This document shows, one piece after another, positions 13,655 to 25,078 of a DNA stretch of 64,000 nucleotides. Both the position numbers and the translations under genes were made by a program. The notes under the pieces are model-generated. The model was not told the origin of the DNA, searched no databases, and was given only the letters and a program-made list of their open reading frames with translations. This DNA is from Pachyseris speciosa (Eukaryota; Cnidaria; Anthozoa; Scleractinia; Pachyseridae), in the NCBI GenBank assembly GCA_016490735.1, contig JAEMWC010000007.1, positions 549,501 through 613,500 on the forward strand. Direction: 5' to 3'. Each line of letters starts with the position of its first letter. Position 1 is the stretch's first letter.

Positions 13655-14135
13655 TCTCAGTCTGCATTTTATACCCAGTCTCGAGTCTGCAATCTGCATT
13701 TTATACCCAGTCTGTAGTCCGGTTTCGTCTGATTGTTACAAACTTCTTCGACCTCTGGTTCAGGTAGTTTTTGAAAAGATTGCGTTAGGAAATGTATTTC
13801 AGACTGATAGCTGACAAGGTTTGCCAACAATACAGGTCACGATTCCTGTAAAGGTGTGAACAACAAACTAAAATGCAAGTCCTGGGTGAAGGTGTGCAAG
13901 TTTTCAATGTTAAATCCGTGAGCCCGAAAAAGGTTGACGCTATTCGAAAAGATAAATGTGAATTTCAATGGGGTCGATTACATGACACTAGTAATAGTTA
14001 AAAATTGAAACTATATCATGTATTTTTCAGTGTGCATTTTATACCCAGTTTACAGTCTGCAATCTGCATTTCATACCTAGTCTGCGTTTAATAAATATCC
14101 CCATTCTGCAACCCAGAAGTCTGCATTTTATGCTG
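13655..14135. repeat. short dispersed TGCATTTTATACCCAGTCTG repeats
   Basis: Copies of TGCATTTTATACCCAGTCTG and close variants occur at about 13662, 13696, 14032, 14066 and 14120, separated by CAGTCTGCAATC-type linkers. They look like remnants of a tandem repeat. The word TTATGACGTCATGTGAAAACCAAG nearby (13598-13621) also recurs in altered form near 56876-56900. Confidence 0.5.
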
Positions 14136-15139
14136 TCCGATCACCTATTCCACTTTGGAGTAACTTGTGATTGAAGAGACTCACCAAAATCCAGCAAAAT
14201 CCTTCTGGAAGCCCTCATTGATTACAAATACTTATTGACGTTATTATTTCACTTTTTTTAGGCGCAGAATACCCTTATTACGAAGAATACTGCCGATGAG
14301 TACCTTACATCGCTAAAAGAATTAATTTCATCCATGTCGTTCTTAATCGCTGATTAAAGATAACTTGAAATACACGTTCTCCTGTAGATGGTACTTTCAG
14401 TGATTCTGAACCCAATTTTTTTGACAAACTAAAACGATAGTTTATATTAGTCAGATATTTTGTCAGTAGTCTAATTAATCTAATAAATTGATTTCGTTTT
14501 CTGCTTGTTGTATAAATGACGTTGGAAATTTTTATGATCAGTTTCTTCTTGTTATTAGTGACGTTTGAAATTTCCATGGTGACTTTCTGCTCGTTATAAA
14601 TGTTATTAATGGTCATTTTTCTCTTTACCTGTATATGGAAGCTGGAAATTCCCATCGCCTTTTTTGTTTGACGGTATCTTGACAGACAGAATTTTAATGG
14701 TGAGTAGCATATTCATAGAAAAATAAGTTTTGTTGTAATCTTGCAAAATGCTACGAAAATATGGGAAACTATTCTGTCTGTTAGAGAAATATTACAAACC
14801 TTACTTTGAATTAGATAAGATCCGCCTGCTTTTAGTAAATTATAAACGTTCTTTGCCCACAATGATGTGAATTTGTTTGAATAAAGCAGCTTTAGAATAC
14901 TACCTGAGTTTTAAAACGTTTTGTAAGTACTATTGCAATTTTTCCAAGACAGTTTATGGTCAGCTCTCTATGTCTGTCATTTTCTTTATCTGTCATTTTA
15001 ACGACGGTATTTAGTTAAGTGTGCATGGTTACCAAGCTTAGCGTCAAGAGCTGGAAGAAAAATGCAAAATAAATTACGACGGAAAGTTGGTCTTAATGAA
15101 GGGAGCATGCTGATTAAAAAAAGGACATGTCAAAAGTAA

Positions 15140-15345
15140 CAGAAGCTTTTGAGCTCCGACAAACGGGCTCACAAAATAACGGGTTATTGGAGTAACAAAT
15201 CGGAGAAGATCTTGAGCTCAGAAAACCGACTACAAAAATTGTGGGTTAGTGGAATAACAAATCAACTCAGAAGATTTTGAGCTCCGAAAATCGGATTCAA
15301 AAAATCGTGGGTTGGTGGAGTAACAAAATTTTTTGTGTCCGAAAA
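15140..15345. repeat. inverted counterpart of the subterminal array
   Basis: Three to four copies of GAGCTCCGAAAATCGG-type words with linkers like GTGGGTTAGTGGAATAACAAA. They are the reverse complement of the array at 10473-10945. A last copy (CTCTGAAAATCGGACCC) lies at about 23710-23727, beyond the TTAA transposon, which therefore inserted into this array. Confidence 0.6.
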
Positions 15346-15378
15346 TCGGGCTCTTAATTCATAGTAAACGGATTCCAC

Positions 15379-15398
15379 TTAAAGGGACACAGTCAGCT
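15379..15398. repeat. left TTAA duplication and terminal inverted repeat
   Basis: TTAA (15379-15382) followed by AGGGACACAGTCAGCT (15383-15398). The 16 bases match the other end perfectly on the opposite strand. Similarity stops after position 16. Confidence 0.9.
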
Positions 15399-15610
15399 GG
15401 TGCGCATGTGCATTAGATACCATTTCTCAGCTAATTTGCATATCACAACATGACCCGCGCAATCCAAAAGTGAGATGCGCATCCCGTCGGCAAATCTGCA
15501 GTGAAGCTTCAAACCTCTTGAATCGAAGTAAATGCAGGTCTACATAGTTCTTATAGAGCGTAATTTAAACCAAAGCACTAATTTTCTTTAATACCACGGA
15601 TAATTTACCG

Positions 15611-17288
15611 ATGGACTTGTCCAGAGAAGGCGAAACGTCTCTGATAAGCGAAATGTCCGAAGTCGAAGGAGTCGAAGAATCAGCGGAGGTGAGAAGCACT
15701 CTGTGATTTCAATCAAATACTTTGCTTTTATATGCTTTAGCTTAATTGCGTTTTAGAGCTTCTCTACTTTCTAAATTATTTTAGGAACCAGACCCATGTA
15801 ATTGTAAGAGTGCTTGCTCAACCCGAAGAAAGGAGGGTTCAACGAGAGGTTGCCCTTGTCGAGGAGCGAACCGTGTATGTACTGACGCTTGTCGGTGCGG
15901 GAAGCCTTCTAAACCCTGCCAAAATAAGGTGAGATAGTATAACTAACAAAAAATGAAAAAGGAAATGGTCAAGGCGCTTTACAGATATTCCGAAATGTGA
16001 ATATAAACATCTACGCAAACCGAACTCAAACTTATTATTACCCACGATCTTAGCTTTGTTGTCATCGAAAATTTCGAAGAAGCTAAAACAACTTGTTAGC
16101 GTATGTTCATTCTTCTGTGAAACTAGAAAGCTACTCATAGACACAATAATTTGCTATTGAACAGGCTAATGCTACAAACCCTGTTAGGGACAACCAAGCC
16201 ACTCAACGCCCAAGCGAAGAGAATGAGCGTGTTGCTGCAAACCAACAAGTCAAGGTAAAATGTCAATTTTTGACCCAGGATTTGCGACCTTTTTATTACA
16301 CTCTGTACAACGTTGTTTCTACAAATCTCTGGACCTCTATTGCAACGCGTTACGATGCATAACAAAAGAATATTGTCACAATCAGGGTATAAGTAACACA
16401 TTTTTTATGTGTTTTTATTATGTCTTCATCTTCCTGTGATTTTATTCAATCGAAATTCGATACACAGGCACAGAAATTTGACTCAGTGAGTTGTAATATG
16501 CTCCTGAACCGGTCACCATTCCTTATGGCTGTGCAGAAACTAATATGCTAACTCTGTCGTGGGCCTTCAAGGTTTTGTCACTCTTTTATATGCTATAGTT
16601 ATAGATACCAATACCCCACTAATCCATATTTGCCACATAAATGTACAAGGACTGGAGATGCTATGGATCTGCTCTAAGATCATCATTCCAAATGAATTTT
16701 GTTCTCTACAATTTGCAGGATTTCATCAACACACTTGACTCAGCGACCATAAAGAAACTGTGTATCAGAAGCCTGAGACGGGGAATTGGAAGTCTGGATT
16801 ATATAGACTCCTTGCTCATTATGGAAGATGATCTGGATAATGATGAAGATGACATTGCTGAGGTGCATAGTCCTGCAGCTGAAGCTAGTGTAGCAATAAC
16901 ACCACCACCCCTACCCATCCCTCTGCAGAGGCAAGGACCACGTCCTGAGTGGTGTGTATGTGGGAATTGCCGCAACATGCCCCCGGAGGTGGAGAAAGTG
17001 TGCTGTAGGAAAAAAAACTGTGATGCAAAAAAACCAAGATTCAAAAAACTGTGTTTGGACCCTGATTATCTTGAACTGTCAATAAAAAGCAGTGCTGATA
17101 TCAGGAATGACAGACAAAACAACAGCACTAGAAGTTTTAGAAAAGCTGCTTATCGCCATTATATTCTTGATAAGCATGGATATTTAGGCAAGGGAAGGAG
17201 GAAAGTTGCACCATCATGTGTTGTCTGGGAAATTCGTGAACATTACCCATCTTCTACAGGCATCTACATGGGTTTCAAGGAGCGCTGA
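15611..17288 (+). CDS. P2X7-ballast-domain protein with CXC cysteine cluster (transposon-borne)
   Basis: I infer four exons with GT-AG borders and codon phase 0 at every junction: 15611-15688, 15785-15928, 16165-16254 and 16719-17288, giving 293 aa. Residues 1-26 are acidic. Residues 31-72 form a cysteine-rich cluster (CNC...GCPC...CTDACRCG...C) like CXC DNA-binding modules of the tesmin/MSL2 type. Residues 105-145 hold a short LRRGIGSLDY segment and an acidic stretch. The C-terminal part (about 182-293) matches the cytoplasmic ballast domain of vertebrate P2X7: WCVCGNC, VCCRKK, RKAAYRHY and a final WEIREHYPSSTGIYMGF, with the zinc-binding cysteines present. There are no transmembrane helices and no P2X channel domain, so it is not an ion channel. 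It lies inside the TTAA transposon, convergent with the transposase. A nuclear or DNA-binding accessory role is inferred. Confidence 0.85.
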
Positions 17289-17877
17289 ACACTCTTACTG
17301 CACATGACAATGTACAGCAAGGAAAACTAAATGACACCAGAATTTGAGATAAACCAGCAAAAACATTGCCATATTATTTACTTGATTTATGAATCCTTAT
17401 TTACAGCCTTTTATTCTACATCAGTCACTTGATCTACATGAACAACTTGTTTGCTTGAATTACAAAACCATAGAGAAATCGATCAAATACTGTCACCAGA
17501 AAGCTTGTTTGCTTGTGAGAGTAATTATTATTATTATTATTGGTACTCTGGATTTCAAGTGACAGCGATGGTTGAATGGGGGCAAATATCAAAATCCCAA
17601 AAAATGCCTGGACAAAAATTTAATGTCAAACAAATCCCATGCTGAATTTCCAAGCCATAAACATTACCTGGAAGCTTGATACAAACATTAAAATCCCTAC
17701 TCAAAAAAAAAACAAACAAACTACTTGCAAAACTTTTACTGCCCCCTCAAAGATTCCAAGATTGAAAATTTCAACTCCCCCCCCCAAAAAAAATCCTTTG
17801 ATAATCCCTGTAGCTTGAAATCCGGAGTACCACCCCCCCCCCCTCCAACCCCAGGGGTGGAAATCGACATTAAAAAC
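17289..17877. other. intergenic region between convergent transposon genes
   Basis: About 590 bp between the two stop codons, with a short TTA microsatellite (17525-17541), C-rich runs (17777-17786 and 17831-17844) and no gene. It presumably holds the 3' untranslated regions and polyadenylation signals of both genes. Confidence 0.5.
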
Positions 17878-20167
17878 TTATTTCTTAGTTTGAAACCTTG
17901 TATGATGTCTTTCAAACAATTCCTTAGAAGATACAGGAGCCATGTGGGCAATGGTTGGCGCTATTCTCTCGGGGTCATTTTCTGATAGAGACACATGTCT
18001 GTCTATATGTAAGACATCTTCCATGCGCCGGCGAAAAACTGTGGCCATTATTACGGGAATGTAATCAAAATCCTTGTCTACTTTTATGATCCGTGTGTTC
18101 CACTCTTTTGTGCGTTGATTGTATTTCCTGCTATATCTTCCTTCCCCCCCTTTTGATCCCACAGCAACTTTTCTGTCAAGATGATAATTCCAATCGATTG
18201 CTGCTAGTTGCTTTCTTGCCTTGTAAAACCTATACCTGTTACAGAGATAGAGGAGGATGTTACATGGTGACACAGAGATATGATTTTTCTCTTGAAAACG
18301 TCAAATATTTTTCAACATGAAAAAAAAATTAGAATTTCCAAGTGGGCATGTTCTCAATGAAAAATTGTATGGAGCAGATTTGCGGAAGAAGCAAAATTTA
18401 CACGTTTGCTTGCCCAATAACTGAAGCTGGTGTTTCTTTGACATACAACTGTAAATCAACTTCCCCACACCCACCACGAAAATTATGCTGAAATTATGTC
18501 ACTTTAATGATGCCCACCTTGGAATTTGAGAGACCTTTGACAAAGATGGGGCAGAATGGCTGAAACTGTCTTCTTGACACACTTCCTTTTTCACCCTCCC
18601 CCCATACATAAAGTTCTAGCACGTGTGATCCCCTCCTGGATTCAACAGTTGCAGTAGTACTTTGCTTGTGAACAATTATTATTATTATATAATAAAAATA
18701 CATTTGGGCCTAAGAAATTAAGTCTATCTTTTACTCGTGCAATATAAGTAAATCAACTATAATTACATACTTGTAAGAAGTTCTCTTTGCAGCATATGCC
18801 AATGACATGCTGTTGAGGCATTCCAAAGATCCTGTGTGCCTTTAAAACATAAGAATGATACTACAATGAGGATTGGGGATTTGAATGTCTTTTCAGGTTA
18901 CTTAGCGATGGACATCAGACTCAACCCCCTAAATAACTGTCTTGTCAAAATATGCACTCCTGTTGTGGCTGAAAGTAAACTGAAAGCATACTACCCCAAA
19001 AATAAACATCAGGTGAATGTAATTCTAATCACCATATGTCACAAATGAAAAGTATTTACCTAAACTTCACATAATACTTGAAGCTATCAAGTAGTGATGG
19101 CTCAAGCACCACTTTCTGCAATGCTTCATAGTCCTGCTCCCTCCGGTCGAACCAAGGTGGGTGTTCTTCGTTTGATTCCATTTCTTCGTGGTCGCATCTT
19201 CCAGTGGTCCACTCATGTTCATTACATACATGATGCAGTAGGCTTAGCCATTTGTCCTACGAAATAACCCAGTAATGTGTTTAACTATCATGATCAGGTA
19301 ATTCACACATGATGACGAAACACTTGTTCACTACATGGGAATATCAGTGCAAACACAAGGGCTGACCTTGACTGGCATTGTATGGTATGAATCATAGATA
19401 TGAAAAAACCTGTTGCTCTTAAATAGTTAAGTTATTTAACTACCTACCTTCATTGCTGCAAGAGCCTGGGTGGTGTCGTCATGTTCAGATGCAATTGAAC
19501 AGCAATACCAGAAGTGATTGATTATTTCATTCGACCACTTTCCCACTTTATCATTACCTTTGGTACTGGCAACCTACAAAAACAAACACAGGGGTATTTC
19601 ATATTAGTAATGTCACATTTGGATTTTACCCCAACCCTGAATGTCATCATTCTTTTTGGAAGGGGGTAGCAGGGCTTAGGCAAAAAAGTAATTATCCACT
19701 ATTCTACAAGAAAGTTTCTGACCATCATTCCCATTCACGGAGGGAGGGGGTGGGGGGAAGGAAGGTTAATACACTGAAGCACCTAGAATAATGCTATAAT
19801 AATGCTATAAATAAAATTCTTTATTTTACATCTCACTACCTTTTGTATACTCTTGCGTATGCTTTTGGCCTTGTGCCAGACATCAAGAGAGTGGAAGAGG
19901 GTCTTGAATTCATCAGCTAGGGAAACACGCACACAAAAAATAATAACCATTAATTTTATACAAAATGGGGTTGTAACTTTAATCTTAGGGTTCGTTTGGT
20001 AAAATTCACATTATCAACAAACATCCATGTAATAAAATGACAGCTGTAATACACCACAATGTACAGATTCTCTAATCCAACAAAAAAGCAAGGGTAACCT
20101 TGGGTAATCATTGAACTTTGAACCTGACAGGGATCTATAACCAATTGGACAGAAACACAATCTATTA

Positions 20168-20204
<37 letters not shown>

Positions 20205-23200
20205 CTTATATAGCACTATTTACATAAGAATGATCAGTAGCACTTTACAATAGTTCACCTACTTAAAAATCCTATCCAAATGATATGAATATACAATGTA
20301 AAATACAATTAAAAAACAAAAATTAAAAATGTTCTAACCTGCCCAAAAAGGTGGGTCTTAAGTTTTCGTTTAAAATTACTCAATGAATTAATATCACGCA
20401 ACTCAGCAGGCAAACTATTCGACAAACATGGTGCAGCAGCATAAAAAGACCTTTCACCAAGCATAAAAAGCATTTTCTCCTTAGGCGGCTCCAGTAAAAG
20501 ACTACTATTTGATCTAAGATTGTAAGAGGACTTAGGCCTAACACTAATTAAATCACTAATATATAGTGGTGCAAGTCCGTGAATAGCCTTAAAAACTAAA
20601 ATTAATATCTTAAAATGAATACGAGCGTGAACTGGCAGCCAGTGAAGATCTTGAAGTGCTTGTGTAATATGGGAATACTTGCTGATGTTCATAGCAAGTC
20701 TCGCTGCTGCATTCTGAATACGTTGCAATTTAACAATCTAAGAAGCCAAACCTTACATAAAGCTCACTGTACAACTAGTTTCAACTTACCTATTAGCTTC
20801 TTTATAGAGGATGATGCATCTGTGCAAACTTCGATAACATTTAAGACTCTCTGGAGTCTCTGTAGACAGTGGTTCAAGGCCTTCTTTTCCATCGTGCTTG
20901 ATTTCAATCCTACATGTCTTTTGTCCAGAACTTCTATTTCGATCACATAGCCAGTGACCATCTCCATTACGTAGTAGCATAGATTTTTGGCTGAAAAGCC
21001 AGGAGAGTCACACTGGCCATCCCCGCAAACAGTAAGGTCATCATTGGCAAATTGGGCCCACAATTCCACTCTCATATGTTCCCACCATTCATCAATTACA
21101 GGGGCACAATACAGTTTCTGGACTCTCTGAAAAGTTGATGCTGAAAGGAATTTGAGTCCTAGGTGCTTTGCAAATTTTTCCATTTTTGAAAAATTGTTTC
21201 CTGACGTCAGAACTGCAGCTGCCGTTTGGAGGTTATTGGACAACATGCCATTTGTATCTCCTGAAGTGCAAAACCGTCCCTTGTGCCCAGCTGGACACTT
21301 CCAACGAATTACTGCACAAGTGCCACACAGTGAGTATTCAAGAGTTGCCATGTGAATGCACCCTGGATACTTGCAAGGTCCTGCAAGCTGCTGCAGTAGC
21401 AGATCTAACGAGCAGATTACTTTTGTTCCTTTGATGTGACCGAGTTCTTCTGTATAGAGAATTTCTTCTTCTTTTCTTGAAAAGCGTTTATGAGGACCGT
21501 ACTCAGGCTGGTGTTTTGGGATGGATGGTGGGCTCATCTGCTCAAAAGCTGTCTGGGTCCACACTGATACAGAGCCTGTACTTGATTTATCTGACTGTGC
21601 AACATGGGATGTTGGCAGCTGCTGGACTGACAAACTTCCATCCTCCACAGGCACAGCTAACACTTCCTTGAACTCCAACACGGTTGTCTCATCCAACTCA
21701 TCAACTTCACTCTCTGGGCCTTTATGCTCTCCACTAAGAATGTAACAAACAGGGTATTAAAATCAACAGCTAAATCATCCACAATCAAACAATCTTCTAT
21801 TGTATGTTGTTTGTCATTATCCGATGTGTCTAGCAGAATCATACTTACAGTGGTTCAAATTCACAATCATCACTGTCACTATCATCCTCTGCCATAGTCA
21901 GGTCTTCATTGAGTAGCTTCAGGGCATCTTCAAGGTCACTGGGATAACATTGAAAAATACAACAATGTCGAGTTAGCTAGTTACAATACTCAAGTGGCTC
22001 CATTATTACAAAGCACATTTCCCAAAATCAAAAACAAGACTTACTTTCCAAAAACTAACAAATTAAAGCTGAAACAAGCCTTTACTCAGCAGAAAGAGAA
22101 AAGATTTTTACTCAAAAGAATATGAAATAAACAATGACAATAGCAATAACTTTCCCAAAACTACAAAAGACATCAAGGCACGCTTCTGATCTAGCTACTT
22201 TGTTCAGCCAAATGGTCACGTGGTTGGGAATACAAACAAATTATCAATCTGTTGCCATAAAAGTTAGATACTTGATAAAACTCCTTCATTTTCGTCTCAA
22301 ATTAGCCATGGGAAAATTGCTTATTGATTATCTGGCTCAATATTCTTCCAGTCAGTGTTGAAGTAACTGCCAAGGAATGCCATTTACAGTACAATATTAT
22401 TGTTTACATGACTTGTTTACAATGTACCTATCGCAACTTTGTTCTGAAGACGAGGTTGAACTCTCTGTGTCACTGATGTCATGCTCATTTTCACTCTCAT
22501 GGTCAATGACTACAGTGTCATTAACTATCTTGCAAGATTCATTGACAGCAAATTGACTTTCGGCCCCAATGCCAGTGACATCAATAAATGAGTGTGACCT
22601 GCAACATGTGATGAACCACAAACATTTAGTCAAATTTATTAGAGACACAAGGCAATAATTATTATTACTATGCACACTCATTGTTGCTACAAAAGAGTCT
22701 TTTTTTCTTGACAATTATTATTTTTATTTTGATTGCATTTAGCAAATACAACTGGATAGTTCACAGAGCTCACAAAAAAATCTACTACCACAAACTGCAC
22801 TGAGAACACGTATTTGCAGTGTTAAATCTCCACACTTACTTTTCACTTCTGCCAGTACTTATAATAGAAATATCAGGAAGATCTTTGCCTTTTCCACATG
22901 GAGTCGAAGTCAATGGACCTGGCATTAAACATGACAAAAAAAAGACGTGTAAGGTAAGAAAAATATAAATAATGAACGTTTCACTTCAGGTAAGAAGTCG
23001 CGCTTATACTTATACATGTACCTTCTTGATCTTCGGAATGTCTCGCTCTTTTGGGTGGTTTTCGAATCTCTTTCAACTCATTCAATCTACAAAAAATTAA
23101 GAGATGTTCAGACATTTCTGTCCAGTATAAATATCGTGAACACATCCGTCTAAAATACAAAACGAGCTGGTACTTATACTCACTCATTTTCTTGCCTTCG

Positions 23201-23419
23201 TCTGAGCTCCAAACCGAGCAGCCATGAAGCGAAGTCCGAGTCGTTGCCAAAGGTTCTCTCCGCACGAATCCTTCTCCAGCTCGAGAAAACCCGATTTTCT
23301 AAATATATAGAATTGTGGTTGGCTCTCCAGTGTTTCTGATTGATCTCCCTCGTTATTTTCGTTAACGCAGGCGATTTCTTCCGCCCGGCGCCTTCACGTT
23401 TCCCTCCTCTTCTGTCCAT
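17878..23419 (-). CDS. Kolobok-like DDE transposase, 10 exons, 780 aa
   Basis: I infer these minus-strand exons, all with GT-AG borders and consistent phase: 23184-23419, 23022-23086, 22840-22918, 22428-22598, 21849-21938, 20790-21733, 19840-19916, 19448-19573, 19060-19256 and 17878-18235. They total 2343 nt with no internal stop. The N-terminus is basic (GGKREGAGRKK), then acidic and serine-rich to about residue 230. A cysteine cluster at about 334-369 (C, C, CxxC, C, C) looks like a zinc ribbon. The catalytic core shows GDGQCDSPG (D452/D456), CTD (D519) and LDVWHKAKS (540-546). An HEW...CDHE motif and the C-terminal YKARKQLAAIDWNYHLDR segment are typical of Kolobok-type transposases. I could not assign the last catalytic Glu. 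The first in-frame ATG is used. The TTAA duplications agree with this assignment. Confidence 0.85.
20165..20732 (-). mobile_element. 5'-truncated CR1/L2-type LINE, C-terminal RT region
   Basis: The frame 20309-20728 encodes the familiar C-terminal region of a non-LTR reverse transcriptase: RIQNAAARL, LHWLPVHARIHFKI, SYNLRS, then RSFYAAAP...LPAELR and FKRKLKTHLF. The element ends on the minus strand in a TTA-repeat tail (20166-20202), as L2/CR1-type LINEs often do. The 8-mer ACAATCTA occurs at both edges (20157-20164 and 20733-20740) and is a probable target duplication. It is inserted in the sixth transposase intron, so it is younger than the transposon insertion or was carried with it. Confidence 0.85.
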
Positions 23420-23656
23420 GTTCCATTGGACACTTGATTCAATCCGTTTTAGCCAAATACGATAAAATAATTTTAAAAGATGACTAAAAGAATATTCAGG
23501 AATAGGTTGTAAGTAAAAGATCAAAGATCAAAATAACCACAAAGCACGATTAAAGCGGATTTTGTAGTTGTCTACGACGCGTAACTTTGATTTCGGGTTG
23601 AGGTAAACGCTTTTCAAAAAGTGACAAAACTAGTGTCCAGGCCAGCGCGGTCTCAA

Positions 23657-23676
23657 AGCTGACTGTGTCCCTTTAA
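23657..23676. repeat. right terminal inverted repeat and TTAA duplication
   Basis: AGCTGACTGTGTCCCT (23657-23672) followed by TTAA (23673-23676). It is the exact complement of the left end. The flanking sequence resumes the GAAAATCGGACCC-type repeat that precedes the left end. Confidence 0.9.
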
Positions 23677-25078
23677 ACTTACCAGATTCGTAGGGCAAAA
23701 ATCATGTCTCTGAAAATCGGACCCAAAATAGATTACAATTTATTTAAAATTCAAACTTTTCCGCGGATTTCAATTCTTATCCTCCAGAAATTCATGAAGA
23801 GGAACGAATTCAAATTTGAAGAAAATATATTCCTGTGAAATATTAATATTTACACTAGTCTTCAAATAAAAAAAAAATATTGCAAACACCAAAAACACTG
23901 TGATTTTTAGCGGAATTTCTTTAATTTAGAAAAGGCAAAATTAGTTTGGAATGCCTTTTTTGGAGTTATTAATAAAGCAGACTAAAAATATTAAGGTCGT
24001 TTGTATTATAATCTTTAATGCTTTCTGTAAAAAAAACCTACAACGCTAGTTTGCATCTATCAATTTTTAAAACTAAACATTCTTAACAACTTAAAACGAT
24101 GTCTAATTACAGCCCTGTTTCCCCGTTTAACTGTAGGCTACTTAGTTATGGTCTAGGTCTACTAGATATTGCTGGAGAAGCCTGGTGATTGCTCCTTTGA
24201 ATCAGTTTCACATCAGTTATACAGTGATTCAGATCATCACTTGATAATGAACGCAATTTCAATTATCCACAGCCTCCCATGAGATAGTCGGGAATCAGAA
24301 ATTGTGTATCTTCTGAAATGAAATGATACATGGAAATGAATAAAAAATATTTAGATGATATGAATTAAAACCAAGACATTTTTTTTGTTCAGTTGCTTCT
24401 TGACCTTACTGTAACAAAACAAAAAAAACTGCTTGCTAGCATTGCGCTCATCAATCAATGCACCTACAGTGTTTTCAAAAAGAAATCTAACTGCTCATCT
24501 GGCCAGTCAAGTGCAAGAGCAAACAACTTGTTGATAAAATATCGGGCATTTGTTTGATACCACTATCAAGGTAATTAACAATGTAGTATGAGTATTTAAG
24601 GTACTGATTCATCAAAATCTGTGCTAGCCGTCTTAACTTGATTTTCTATCTTGCAAAAAAGGTTAGACTAGTCTCACATTACTCCATGTACATTTGAAAT
24701 TGCACAACATACCTCATCAAGCATCAGAAATCCCATTAAACATTAACGCCAAAATTAGTGTGACCAGCAACTAATAAAATCAATTAGAAAGACTGTGCAA
24801 CTAAATTCCCATACAAAGAATATTATCGAAATTTAAACATACTAAAAACTTAGAGGTGAAATTTAAACGCGGCCCAAAGCTAACCTAATTACTTTAAAAC
24901 TCCGAAAAAAAAAAACCTTACAAGATTTAATTGAAATAAGGGCTTTCGAGGGAAAAACGCGCCCAAAGTTTCCTGTTTCCAAAAAGGACTTCAGAAACAA
25001 AGAGCAGAAGTCCCAAAGGCTTACCATTGTTACCGCTATTGTTTTCTTAGAACAAAGATTGAATGCATAATTAATATA

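Larger units (their letters stand above)
15383..23672. mobile_element. complete Kolobok-like TTAA transposon, 8290 bp, two genes
   Basis: Perfect 16-bp terminal inverted repeats AGGGACACAGTCAGCT (15383-15398) and its complement (23657-23672) are flanked on both sides by TTAA (15379-15382 and 23673-23676). TTAA duplication is known for piggyBac and Kolobok elements, and the encoded transposase is of the Kolobok type. Two genes converge. The plus-strand gene (15611-17288) encodes a CXC plus P2X7-ballast protein. The minus-strand gene (23419 to 17878) encodes the transposase. Each ATG lies 228-254 bp inside its own end. The frames are intact, so this copy may be young or even active. A LINE fragment (20165-20732) later landed in a transposase intron. 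Confidence 0.85.
9976..23945. mobile_element. element with long diverged inverted ends, inserted in copy B
   Basis: The left edge contains TTTTCTAAAATAACGAATTCCG (9989-10009 region). The right edge, read on the minus strand from about 23942 downward, has a close counterpart (CTTTTCTAAATTAAAGAAAT, then TCCG). The pair bounds exactly the DNA that copy B has and copy A lacks. Inside each end is a set of short repeats built on GAGTCCGATTTTCGGAGTC, in opposite orientation at the two ends. Excluding the 8.29-kb transposon, the element is about 5.7 kb and shows no convincing gene. Confidence 0.45.

Noticed and set aside
15839..16401. Minus-strand frames opposite the P2X7-ballast exons 2-3
   Set aside because: They are antisense shadows of exons and introns, with no domain. 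The plus strand has matching splice sites and a recognised protein.
15611..17288. A P2X receptor gene
   Set aside because: There are no two transmembrane helices and no extracellular P2X domain. Only the cytoplasmic ballast part is present, joined to a cysteine cluster.
20615..21745. Several plus-strand frames opposite the large transposase exon
   Set aside because: They are complementary shadows of the transposase and LINE coding strands.
15379..23676. piggyBac as the identity of the TTAA transposon
   Set aside because: piggyBac shares the TTAA duplication, but its ends start with CCC and its transposase motifs differ. The encoded protein has DSPG, DVWH and YKARKQLAAIDWN segments of the Kolobok type.
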